DNA of 64,000 nt from the NCBI GenBank assembly GCA_022410635.1, contig JAJVDF010000189.1:1840483-1904482 (forward strand), in the 5' to 3' direction. A program made the translations under genes and the position numbers. Shown one piece after another: positions 37,846-48,166 of the stretch. This stretch comes from Tretioscincus oriximinensis (Eukaryota; Chordata; Lepidosauria; Squamata; Gymnophthalmidae). Position 1 is the first letter of the stretch; each line of letters opens with the position of its first letter. Below the pieces are notes generated by a model. It made no database searches, was not told the DNA's origin, and saw only the letters and a list, made by a program, of their open reading frames with translations.

Positions 37846-40204
37846 TTCTAAACCAAGAATAATACACCTACTTCTTTGAACTCTACTTTTCTGATAGTAT
37901 CAAGAGATGGTATACTTCCAAAGGCCAGCAAAGCAGGATGTATGTTCATGACCTCTTGGTGAGAAACCTAGGCAGCCAACTAGCTTCTCTGAAAGCAGGC
38001 CACTAACCAGGCCATTAATTTGATCCAATGGGATAGTGCCTATGCTCTTATGTCTAGCACAGCTACAAGTCTAGAAGAGAGGATGGATCTGGATTTCCAT
38101 TTTTTATGTTTCATCACTTAAGTGCACTCCAGCTAGCCATGAAACATAGGAAATGTAGCTTCTGCACAGTTTACCTGTTCTGGGCCTGCCCTGGCATTGT
38201 TAAGGAAGTACAAGAGGTCCCAGCTGCAGGATGAGAAGGAGATGCAAACGGGTCCCTCTCTCTTTCCCTTATCTCTGAACTCTGCTAGAAAGTGCTTGGT
38301 TGTGCGATTTGATGGAGATGGAATGCTTTGATGGTGATGCTTTCATTGATGGGTGGATGCCAGATGGGTGGACGGGGGCACAGAATTTAAGCAATGTGAG
38401 GCATCACTACGCCCCTGGTGACCTCTTGAGAGTAATTCTGGAAAGGGGCTTTGTCTGCTAATACTACCAACCTAGTGGAATAATCCTCCAGGGTCCCCTC
38501 ACCCCCAACTAACTTTAAAAAATGTTGAAAATGTTTTTCTTTACCCTGGCATTCCCTTCTGGACTGTCCCTCTGAGATTTAATTCATTCTTGTTTCATAA
38601 AGTTTAATATTTTATTTCTTATGTTTTTGTATTTTACATTCTGTTTTATTTCATACATTTTAATATGATATGTTTGAATCTCATAAGCCACCTTGAAAAC
38701 TATACAATAATAACTGAGGGGTATTTATTATCCATACACCTTTTCAGCTATTCTCTGTTTTCTGCTTTGAGAGGCAGAATATTAATCTAATGAAAATGTC
38801 ATAAGCATTCATAGCAGTTTGTGTTTGATTAGAATAGGAGTGCGGAATCTAAGGCTCGGGGGGCAGATACAGCCCATGGAACCAGTTGGTGCAGTCTGCA
38901 GCATGCTTCCCTAGTTAAATAATGGTTTTTCACATTGTTAAAATATGAAGTGAAATACAAAAAAGAGGAAATTGAGAGGGAGATGATGATGGAGTGGGAA
39001 GAGCATTGAAGAGCTGACTGGGTCTGAGTGGAGGAGGAGGCATGAGCAGAGGGAAGAGGCATGGACTAAGTGGGGTGTGACTGTGGTCTTGATGTATTGC
39101 CTCTAATAATGTTAAAAATATCCAAATAGCCNCCGGCAGAAAAAAGAAACCTTTCTCTATATAGCTTAGAGCCATAATCCAAGGTTGGAATCCAAATGAT
39201 AACCAACAAAACTGAAATTTAGCAGGATTTTGACCAAAGTATTAGGTTCTCCTCTTCATAAATTTCTAGAGCAAACCACCTTGAAAAATAGGCAACAGTA
39301 CTTTCCATCATATGAAAGTCTGCTGCAGAACTGACATTTTCATCCCTTCTGTGTTTTTTAATACTGTAATTGCACTTTACCATCTCATCTTTTATTCGGT
39401 CCCCAATGAATAATAAAGAATATTAAGGATTGAAGGGATAGGGGACATTTTTAATGAAAAGGTGTTCTTCCTTCCTATGTTCAGCTGCTTCTATAATGCA
39501 ATATCCATGTGCTAAACATGGGAGTAGGCATGTGCAAGAACAATATTTTCAAGTTCAGTTCATTTGGGGGTCATTATACTGCTAAACTGTCCCATCAAAC
39601 ACCTACATATTCACNTTAGCATTGGATCATGTTCATAAAAATCTTCTAAAGGAATTCTGAGAGGCAAGAAAAAGGCATTATCTTTAAAAGTCAAAGGATT
39701 CCACATGGGAAATGTTAGTTAGGCTGTATCCACTGGTTTATTCTGGAATTTCCTGAAAATTCAGTATATTGGTTCACAAGTTTTAATGCACCTCATTCAT
39801 ATCTTTACAATATATTCCAAGTTTTATCACTGTCAGCTCCCAAGTGAGATTTTCCAATCATGCGATACCTGAATGTAGCAAGAAGGAGCAATTGGTGTGA
39901 GACAGACTGCTGGACTGATTCGACTTCCCCCCGAAAATCGGATAGTTTGCAACAAGTTGCGAATATAATATTTTGTCTTCTTTTACTGCCTGAAATGTTC
40001 ACATTCAATTGATGGGCCACTATGTGAAACTGATTGCTGGACTGCGACCTAATTCACTTATGTTCTAATGTTAATAACATCATCATTTTCATTGAAAAAG
40101 CCCTTTTTCAATAATAATCACAATGAACATGAACTGCTCACTTGTGGCAGATTTCAAAGAAACACCCATGGTAGTTTGCATCCAGATGGTCCCATAACAT
40201 TTAA
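37846..40204. other. Intergenic, nothing firm
   Basis: No exon recognised. Around 38845-38900, 'gtgcggaatctaaggctcgggggg' and 'tacagcccatgg' resemble hAT-like ends. The frames at 38829-39175 come from this and from purine-rich DNA. Confidence 0.3.
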
Positions 40205-40345
40205 GAGACCAACAAAAAAGTAGGTGGCATAAGCTTTTATAGATGTGTAGCTCTGAAGAAGTAGACACGTCAATGAAAGCTCTTGCCAGTTACCTTTTTC
40301 TTGTTACTCTCTAAGGTGCTACAAGACCTTCTTGTTCAATTGTGT
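40205..40345. mobile_element. Fold-back copy of a retroelement tail (old)
   Basis: The left half reads, in reverse complement, 'ctataaaagcttatgccacctacttttttgttggtctct'. The right half reads 'ctgaagaagtagacacgtcaatgaaagctcttgcc..gttactctctaaggtgctacaagac'. The halves are head-to-head copies of the same sequence, diverged from each other. It is the same family as the perfect palindrome at 44.0 kb. Confidence 0.7.
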
Positions 40346-41368
40346 TTGTGACCAATGAGGTTGGTTTAGTTCAATCAAACATAGGCTATACAAACAGCTA
40401 CATGTTCAGTTCAATGCAAATTTATTTGAACACCAAAACGTTTGATCAAAATTGTGAACGTCAACCTAACTTTACACATCTCCACTTGGGAGTGTTGTCA
40501 ATATTCAAACTTTGCAATGTGGAAAGGATTTGTAAGTAAATCGTTCCTCATACCTTCACCTAACATTTCCAGTGCAGAATCTCTTTCTTTACATAAAGAT
40601 GTTCTTTTCCTCTTGCCTCTCTGACATCCTGTTTAGACAGCCCTCCTTTGGCACGGCTAAATCAAAGTGATCTCTTTGTACTGTGCAGACTGGATAGAAG
40701 CTGAAGATGCAGGATTTTGAAATTATTGGGTGGGGTGTGAATTAGCAGCACTGTTTGGTGAGAGTAGTTTTAGCTTATTGTCACCATCTGTCAGAATTTG
40801 TTCACATAAAAAAGGGCTGTGGGAAAAAGATATTTCCTTTATCTAAGAGAGCACAAGAATTTTAAAATCCTGTTTTTCTTTAGACCTTTTAATATTTCAT
40901 ACCATTTATATTTTTCTAAACAGACCTGTGCCTTATACTGACTACATCCTGGTACAATGATGCAACCTGCATTAGCACGTGGATTGCAGGTACCTGATCC
41001 AGGATAAAATGCAAAATGGAGCCTTTGTCTGAACTCTCAGTTTTATCTTCTACAACTAAGCAGTGATTGTATATATATCCCTTCTGGAAAGAACAAAAAA
41101 ATCCACTAGGGCCGGGGAGAGTAGTGTGTGTATAATCATACAACCTTTGGGCCTGCAATCTAGCTTTGAGGGATGGAATATTTTATTGGTTTCAATGCTG
41201 CCTTGATACCAGTAGTACCTGTGCATGGAGATCATGTTCCTCTCAAGTGGCCCCTACGGTAACCTCACTCCATATGGACAATGCTGCAAGATAGGTGAAA
41301 TGGTCAGACTTTGAGGAGCTCCCATATTTTGTCTAAAACATTCTGCTATTGTCCCAGGGGCATATTGT
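40346..41368. other. Intergenic, nothing recognised
   Basis: No repeat or exon identified by eye. Confidence 0.35.
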
Positions 41369-41436
41369 TAACCACCCTGAGANCTTTGGGTATAAAGTGG
41401 TACATCAATGCAAATAAATAATAAATAAATAAATAG
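41369..41436 (+). repeat. LINE/SINE-like tail with (AAAT)n
   Basis: 'accaccctgagancttt' then 'gggtataaagtggtacatcaatgcaaataaataataaataaa'. This is the same tail type as on the SINE at 11679-11936, read on the other strand. Confidence 0.55.
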
Positions 41437-41945
41437 GGGCTTCCCCTAGGTGCTTTGAAAGGAAGAAGTGGAGACTATTCTGGGAGTCGAGAAGAAATAA
41501 CAGAGAAGTTACCATTGTCAACTGTACGCAGCAATGATTTTAGGAAAAATGACTGACTCAGATGCCTCAATCGCTCTGATACAATTAAGCACATTGTAAT
41601 TTGGATCTTTGTAGTAGAGATAATCTGTTGTAATAGATCCCTAAAATGCATTACTGAGGTCTGGGCACTTCTAGTGTGCACATTTAATGTGTTGTAGCTG
41701 TTTTGACATGGATCCCTAATTTGCACTAATGAGCCTGTGCAAACAGAGCCTATGAGAGCTTTTATCCCGGGACTGGTATAGGATAGGGATACAGGATAAA
41801 TACTGGACTAGTTTACATCTTTAATGAATATAAAAAAGAGGAATTTTCACTAGATGCAGCTTAAAGCCTATAAAATTTGGGGGGGGGAGGGAGAGGGGAA
41901 TATATTTTTACACCCATTAAAAGAATAAATGTCTATCCCAGATTT

Positions 41946-42250
41946 TTATTTATTTATTTATTTATTTAAAGATTTTTACCCCGCCCTTCCCCCCGAAGGT
42001 GTCCAGGGCGGCTTACAAAAGTTAAAAATTCAGGTCGTCATGACCTTCACAACATTAAAACCATAAAAGAAACACAAGAATTTAAAATGTCGTCCTCTGA
42101 TGGGGGAGCTAACCCGAAAAGGCCCNGGTGAAGAGACAGGTCTTTACCAGGCGCCGAAAAGATTGTAAAGATGGCGCCAGGCATGCTTCCATGATGCAAA
42201 GGGACAGGAGCCTCCCTTAGTCTGCACCAATGTGTGGCAAGCTTTCTTGT
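41946..42250 (-). repeat. Interspersed repeat with (TTTA)n tail
   Basis: Starts with TTTATTTATTTATTTA, then 'tttttaccccgcccttccccccgaaggtgtccagggcggctta', the most intact example here of this tail, and further body with 'caggtctttaccaggcgccgaaaag'. It retains many CpGs, so it may be relatively young. Family name not assigned. Confidence 0.6.
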
Positions 42251-43944
42251 CACTGACTGGCCAGTGCAGAATTACCTTGTGATCTGTTTGTTACCAATGG
42301 TGGACACAAAAGACTGGGTAAAAATACAGTAGCTGCTTCTCCATCCAGTCACCATCAATATTGAAAATCCAATTTATCCTGGCTTGGGCATCATGATTTC
42401 CTCATAATTAGTATTTGAATGCGGAAGAAAACCTACCTATTACTGCAAGAAGACATGAGGTTCTCCCCAATCCATTCCTGGGCTTGTTGTGTCAAAGGAA
42501 GTTTCAGTCCTGCTTCTCTGGTAACAAAGGCAAAACTGGTGCTAAAAGATCCTGTGTGATGTATGGCATTTTTAAAGCTGTTAAAAGGCTCTTAACAGGT
42601 CTATAAAATATTTGCCACCTCCCCCTGCTTCTTCAGAAATTTTTAGTTTAGTATTTATCTCCTTGGTTTATACCAAATTCCCTCCCCTTTAAACACAAGG
42701 CATTAATTATTTCTGAGATGTCAGTAACTGGCTCCCCCTCTGTTTATTAAGAATGTACATGCTCAGTAGTTTTATTATTTGGTATCCAGAGACTTGTCCG
42801 AAGGAAACCCAGAAATCAATCAACAATTGATAGCTTTATCATTTCACGTGAGAGCTTTTTATGTTCTTTTTCTGCACCTATTGTAGGTTTGGAGCTGTGC
42901 GGTATACAAAGTTTTGTGCCAGATATTCTTCAGAAACTTGTGCTACGTAATAGGATGAAACTGATCCTACCCACATAACAAATCATTCTTTCTCTAAGAA
43001 GAAACAATAATGCAGGAGTTATGAAAGTAGCAAGGACAGAATAAATGCTGAAGGTCAGTGTTTCAGCATTTACAATAGCCTATTCATATATGTAAAATAT
43101 ACGGCAATAAACTCTGAATACTAAATACATGGTTAGAATTTTGCAAAGAGGTAAAAATCTAGGAACAGAATACAAACCTAAGTTGATGGATTGAGAGATC
43201 AATTATGAATTAAGCTGTTCTGCTTTAATTATTCTGATATTTAAGATGGATTGCTGTTAAAGGGTCAAATGTACACTACAAATTTGTTACGGAAATGATA
43301 CTATATCTCATCCATTGCTGAGTGATCAGCAGAGTCCTGTAGAAAATTGTGGTAGGAAGCAGGAAGAAAGGGAAAGAAGAAGCTATCCTAGTTTCTTCTC
43401 ATTCTCTTCTGTATAAATAATCTGCTCCATATGTAATGATGTCAACCAGTAACTTCACTGCGGCAAATCATTTCAAAAAGAGCTTCTATTTCACGCTCCC
43501 ATTTTCTAGTTTAACTTGGCTGTAGGCACACAAGGTTTTCCTATCGCAATGATAGTAACATCATGATGGCTCCACCTCACACGCTAATACAACTTCAATG
43601 ATCCATTCAGGAAAAACATCCGTGATCCCGGGTTATCCTAACAGTTGATTCTTTCAGACATCAATGTGAANCTCCCAGTAAATTCCCCATATTCCAGTTC
43701 TTAAACCTTCAGCAATGAGAAAAGGTAGGCTATTGCGAGAAGACATACATTTCTAGAGAAAATGAGCCAATCATGCGAAGGCACTAAGAGGAGGGTGGGA
43801 GTGAACAGGTTATGAACCAATGTATGGGTAATGTACTTTTCTGTATGGTTCATCGTGTATAAGGATATGTATGCATGGAGCCGTAATTGGGTTACTCTGG
43901 ATTTTGGAACCATTGTGTTTTTTCATAGAGAAGGCCTCAGTCAC
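42251..43944. other. Intergenic, nothing recognised
   Basis: AT-rich, no exon or repeat family recognised. Confidence 0.35.
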
Positions 43945-43957
43945 ATGATTTGGAATT
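43945..43957 (+). repeat. Target site duplication, left copy
   Basis: ATGATTTGGAATT, repeated exactly at 44167-44179 on the other side of the fold-back insert. Confidence 0.85.
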
Positions 43958-44166
43958 CAATTTCAGAGAAATAGCCGTGTTAGTCTAGCAGAAAGTCCAG
44001 CAAAGGAGCTAGCAGCACTTTGAGACTAACCTGAGAAAAGTGGTTGGCATAAGCTTTCGTAGACAGGTCTACTTCTTCAGATGCATCTGAAGAAGTAGAC
44101 CTGTCTACGAAAGCTTATGCCAACCACTTTTCTCAGGTTAGTCTCAAAGTGCTGCTAGCTCCTTTG
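43958..44166. mobile_element. Fold-back retroelement with perfect 166-bp palindrome
   Basis: A 209-bp insertion between exact 13-bp direct repeats. Bases 44001-44083 and 44084-44166 are perfect reverse complements with no spacer; the centre is ATGCAT at 44081-44086. The left arm continues for 43 bp (43958-44000) that the right arm lacks; this extra part is a family end (reverse: 'ctgctagactaacacggctatttctctgaaattg'). The words 'catctgaagaagtagac..cgaaagcttatgcc..gttagtct' belong to a dispersed reptile retroelement tail. I suspect a Penelope-like origin but cannot prove it. Confidence 0.85.
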
Positions 44167-44179
44167 ATGATTTGGAATT
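44167..44179 (+). repeat. Target site duplication, right copy
   Basis: ATGATTTGGAATT begins at the first base after the palindrome ends. Confidence 0.85.
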
Positions 44180-44727
44180 GTAAGAGTGTGACATCAATTT
44201 ATAGTCTCAAGCAAGACCTGCACACACACACTATGAGTGGGCCCGGAATGTAGTAAATATTGACACTGACCCATCGTGGCCAATATTGTGATTGAGGATA
44301 AAGTTTTTTTGATTGCAGACCAGGGATATAGTCCCAAAACTCAAGAAATGGGTTGTCTACTAAAGCCCAGTGAAATATTGCTAGCTTTGCTGTGCAGCTT
44401 GAGCCATTCAAATGCTCTCAGCTTGGCATGAACAGGATCAAAGAACGAACATAGTCTGCACACGGACTACTTTAAATAAATCCCCCAATGTGTGTGGATT
44501 CTCTGCCAGGCAGCAAGGCAGAAACAGGGGCTGAGCAGCACCCATGTAACACAGAAGGCTGTGGTCCTCTGTAATTTGTGACAACTGTGGGAATATTGCC
44601 AGAGCTTTTACAGCTCTTGGCATGTGAATTGATATTATTATCATGATCAGTTCTCTGCCAGCAGCTGGAGAAGCTTGTAACATTACTAGCTTGTCTGTTT
44701 CTGTATAGAAAGTACGAGTCCTTTACA
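44180..44727. other. Intergenic, nothing recognised
   Basis: No exon or repeat recognised; several overlapping short frames are shadows. Confidence 0.3.
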
Positions 44728-45010
44728 AACGCAATATTAACATCAGTACGAGGTAAAGTGTTGGAAACCATAATTAAGGAGAAAATTACTAAACACATGG
44801 AGAAGCACGCATTGCTGAATGAAACTCAGCATGGCTTCTGCAAAGGTAAATCATGCCTTACCAACTTGCTAGAATTCTCTGAGGGTGTTAGCAAACATGT
44901 AGATAAAGGGGATCCAGTTGATATTATCTATCTAGATTTTCAGAAGGCTTTTGATAAAGTCCCTCATCAAAGGCTCCTGAAAAAGCTCCACACTCATGGT
45001 ATAAGAGGAC
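44728..45010 (+). mobile_element. CR1 reverse transcriptase fragment (palm)
   Basis: Plus-strand reading gives GKVLETIIKEKITKHMEKHA, then ETQHGFCKGKSCLTNLLEF and IIYLDFQKAFDKVPHQRLLK, the fingers/palm part of a CR1-type RT. Coding breaks off after 'HTHGIRG'. The next RT piece on this strand is at 46380, suggesting one LINE split by later DNA. Confidence 0.85.
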
Positions 45011-45224
45011 ACCCCAACTTTGCTACTTCGCCTTCAAGACCCCAGCAAGGACAAGCTGAACAGACAGTAGGTTCCCTTAATCTCTTTTTAAATGCATTTG
45101 GGAAACAGGGAAACTAGCTATTTTAATTTATTTGAAGTAATTGGATAGGAATTGGGAAGAAGGAAGTAGCAGCAGCAAGGGAAGGGAAGCTGAAAATTAA
45201 GAGGAACACTGTTGTTTGGGGCCA

Positions 45225-45325
45225 GAGTTCATCTATTCCAGCCTTCTGCCTCTCCCTGGGGTCCACCAATTTCACCTGTGCATCTCAAGCAGTAGGAGGC
45301 AAAGCTAGCTAGNTTTGTTTTCTCC
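45225..45325 (-). mobile_element. CR1 3'UTR fragment
   Basis: 'ttggggccagagttcatctattccagccttctgcc' and 'caccaatttcacctgtgcatctcaagcagtaggaggcaaa' are diverged forms of the reversed CR1 3'UTR. The octamer tail is absent. Confidence 0.5.
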
Positions 45326-45553
45326 CTGTGGAGAAAGAGACACTTTAATCCTCAATCCTGAATGGGGTTTTGTATAGAAAAAAGCTGGATTCATAAAGCT
45401 GGAAGTACCAAGAATTTCATTACAAAGTAAAAATGTATATATAGCTTACATCTGGGCTCAAGTGTTTGTTCTAGTCTGTTTTGTGGATTAGTTTGGAATA
45501 ATTGGAATCCAGAATGTGTGATACCCTATTAAAAACCCTGTTTTATAGTTTTA

Positions 45554-45735
45554 AGTTGCATTTCTGCCTGCTTTTCTGCACCACGTCTGACAGCATCTTT
45601 GTTTCCGGCACTATGGTTCTCAGTTGCATTTCTGCCTGCTTTTCTGTGCTTCTTCTGCCAGCATCTTTGTTTCTGGCAGAATGGTTCTCAGTTGCATTTC
45701 TGGCTGCTTTTCTGTGCTGCTTCTACAAATCTATG
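45554..45735 (+). repeat. 68-bp tandem repeat, about 2.7 copies
   Basis: The word AGTTGCATTTCTG starts at 45554, 45622 and 45690, exactly 68 bp apart. Each unit continues 'cctgcttttctg..cagcatctttgtttc.ggca..atgg'. The last unit is partial. The period is not a multiple of three, so the open frame across it does not repeat as protein. Confidence 0.85.
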
Positions 45736-45744
45736 AATTAAGAA

Positions 45745-45915
45745 CTAAGGACATCACTGATTGAAGAAAAACTGGGGTGCTTGCCATAGAATCAGATATC
45801 ACTGTCAGTCTTGATTTTGAGGAAGTGATAAATGCATTTGCAAATGCAAAAGTGAGAAAAAGGCATTTTTCTAAATTTTTGAGGTGCTTAAAAAAAAGAA
45901 AAGAAAACCCCCTGT
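45745..45915 (+). pseudogene. hAT-type transposase C-terminal remnant
   Basis: Reads LAIESDITVSLDFEEVINAF then ANAKVRKRHF. This resembles the C-terminal 'lsiexdla..ldfxexideFAxxKARK' tail of hAT transposase-derived proteins (ZBED/FAM200 type) as I know them. There is an in-frame stop shortly upstream (LRTKDITD then stop) and the reading then runs into a lysine-rich A tract. A decayed transposon piece is the simplest reading; the assignment rests on one short motif. Confidence 0.4.
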
Positions 45916-46094
45916 TATGTGAACAAGGATTGAACAGCACTTTACTGTTTCATGTTTACCATATTTTTGTATTCAGAATAATATATAAATTTCTGACTTG
46001 CACATTTATGTGTTTTGTATTCATTGGGTTGGGAGCTGCATTAGAATCTTATACATTTTATCAGGAATCATACGGGAAACACAGTGGGGCAGGA

Positions 46095-46260
46095 AGTAAA
46101 AGCATTTGTGATGTCACTTCTGGAAATGGTGACCCGGACTGAAGTGACACCACGAATGATGTCACTTCCAGAATCTGCTTCAGGGAATGGCACCCAGAGT
46201 GACATCACTTCCTGTCCTGCCCCTGAAGTGACATCACTTCCTGTCCCATCCGGAAGTGTT
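46095..46260. repeat. Clustered TGACATCACTTCC-type repeats
   Basis: Five imperfect copies of a CRE-like/ETS-like compound word in both orientations: GATGTCACTTCTGG (46106), GAAGTGACACC (46141), GATGTCACTTCCAG (46158), GTGACATCACTTCCTG (46199) and GAAGTGACATCACTTCCTGT (46225). They are probably the internal repeats of an old DNA transposon. Confidence 0.55.
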
Positions 46261-46379
46261 CAGGTGGGGGCGTAAAAATTTTCTTTGCAGCCAAGGGGTG
46301 TCATTTATCCCAAGTCCGGGCCTGATCACTTAGGTTACCTTGCACTGCTCATTTCTCTGTAGCACTGTTCCTGATATCT

Positions 46380-46600
46380 CCACGTGTTTTGATGACTCTA
46401 AACTGTTTAGGGTAGTAAAAACTGAGAGTGATTGTAAAGCACTTCAGAGAGATCTCTTGAAATTGGTTCAATGGGCAACAAAGTGGCAAATGCATTTCAA
46501 CCTAAGAAAGAGAAAAGTCATGCACACTGGGGCAAAGAACCCCAATTTTTCCTATCAACAGATGTGGACCAAGCTTTCTGTGGGCAACCCTATACTGCAG
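46380..46600 (+). mobile_element. CR1 reverse transcriptase fragment (thumb side)
   Basis: Plus-strand reading CFDDSKLFRVVKTESDCKAL then KWQMHFNLRKRKVMHTGAKN and NPNFSYQ. CFDDSK stands where intact copies have the catalytic FADD box. It continues the RT begun at 44728-45010 with about 80 codons missing, so the two are likely parts of one insertion. Confidence 0.82.
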
Positions 46601-47292
46601 CNTCAGAGCTAAGCAACCTTTATTCCCTGGCAAAAAAAAAAGAAGAAGACTGGGACAGACAGCCATTGAAGAGATATTTGCAGGTGCTCACTGGCCCTCC
46701 CTGCTCCGTCCCTCGACTGTTGGAGCAGAACCAATTCCTATGGCTGTACTCTCATCCTTCCAAAGGAAGGGGGGATTGGAATATTCTCCTCCTCTAGTTT
46801 CAAAGAAGTTTTGTCTGCCATTTTAACAAACACAAATGTTTTGCACTAAAAGCAAAACAGCAGGGAAGAGAAATTCTTGAACACTAACAATGGGAATATG
46901 AACCAAATTGTTGCCAGTGGCTGTATTAAATATTTCATGTTTTGAATTTGAGCAACAATGGCAGAGTTTGCTGACATGGTGCTTTTCCTCTCCATGCGTA
47001 AATGTGGGGACTGTTGAGAACCGAAAACCCCCCAACATAACCTGGTCCCTACGCATCCCATTTAGTATCAGGGATGTACTTTGTGCATCTGCTTTAAAGT
47101 TAAGTATGCATGGCTGTGTCCTGAGTGCTTCAAACTCTCTCTTCCTCCACCCTTCAGATCTGAGGTGAGCAGACAGTTCTCTAGAATCCCATTTAAAGTG
47201 CTTACTGTCTAAAACACTTTACCTGGGAACTTCCGCCAAGGCCTGTTTACAAAGAATTACTGGGGGTATGTGTGTGTGTGTGTGACTCCACA

Positions 47293-47306
47293 GTTGCCAA
47301 GCAACC
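47293..47306 (+). promoter_or_regulatory. RFX X-box
   Basis: GTTGCCAAGCAACC is a near-palindromic X-box (GTTGCC + 1 nt + AGCAAC), the site of RFX factors that drive ciliary and hair-cell genes. It lies 245 bp upstream of a strong splice donor and about 1.5 kb upstream of the USH2A start codon. The motif is seen directly; the function is inferred. Confidence 0.55.
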
Positions 47307-47402
47307 AGAACTGGCGTTGCTGCCATTTGAGCCGACAGTCAAACCAAAGGTTTGAAATGCAGTAAATAACCACCCACCTATCAGTTACAATTACACAGAG
47401 CC

Positions 47403-47410
47403 TATATATA
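47403..47410 (+). promoter_or_regulatory. TATA-like run upstream of candidate USH2A exon 1
   Basis: TATATATA within CCTATATATATTC, about 100 bp downstream of the X-box. It would place a start site near 47435. AT-rich runs are common, so this is weak on its own. Confidence 0.3.
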
Positions 47411-47434
47411 TTCNGGCCATGCTATCTACCTATA

Positions 47435-47550
47435 GCCTTGGAAATAACACAGACATTTGCCAGGAAAAGGGTCATGCAGACCAGATGGCGATATGTCTTT
47501 AATCAGCTTTGCTGAGAGCTAAAAGGAGCTGTGTGAAATGGACAATTGGG
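47435..47550 (+). other. USH2A: Candidate USH2A non-coding exon 1
   Basis: Human USH2A has a non-coding first exon before the ATG exon. Here a strong donor, TTGGG|GTAAGAAC at 47551, follows about 115 bp of non-repetitive sequence downstream of the X-box and TATA-like run. The exon would contain a short upstream frame beginning ATGCAGACC (47474) and an ATOH1-type E-box ACCAGATGGC (47480-47489). Splicing to 48667 would give a 1.1-kb first intron. The 5' boundary is a guess and there is no transcript evidence. Confidence 0.35.
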
Positions 47551-48166
47551 GTAAGAACTTTGCAAACTTAAAAGCTATATGTATGTGTATCTAACATTTC
47601 AAAGGGTGGGGTTTCTTTTTTCAAAAAAAAAATATGTTATCAAGAATATATGTCTCTATACTTTGTTTAAATTGTTTTGCATGTCCGTGTTGTTTTTCTG
47701 CTGTCATGATGTAAGTGGAGTTGCTGTCATTTCTGGGGCTTAAAGCTCCGTATGTTTCAGATATCAACCTGTTAAGCTGCATAACTAAACTATACAGCTC
47801 AGGCTGACATTCAAAAGCTTACTCAGAAAGTTTCAGGATTTTTATTTTGCCAAAATCAGGTTCTGGAATATTCCATCTCACAGTCTCTGTCTTTGCTCAA
47901 GAAAATTCCCTGATGAGTTATTTTTTTCTATCCTATGTGGGTACTGGATTAACAGCGAACAAAATCATGTATGTAACAGGGAAGAAGAAACAAATTTATA
48001 AACACCATGTTAATATAAAATTTGTAAATACGTTGGTTTACTACAAAAAAAGGGGGGAACAGGAGTTTGCAGCTTTAATAGGTGTAGAAAGTGGGGTATT
48101 TTCCCACAAATGCTGCACAGATTATAAACTGCACCTGATGAACATTCTTCTTGTCCACATCCATGT

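Noticed and set aside
44001..44166. Transcription terminator or CRISPR-like repeat
   Set aside because: Vertebrate context, no repeat-spacer pattern, and the flanking target duplication shows an insertion.
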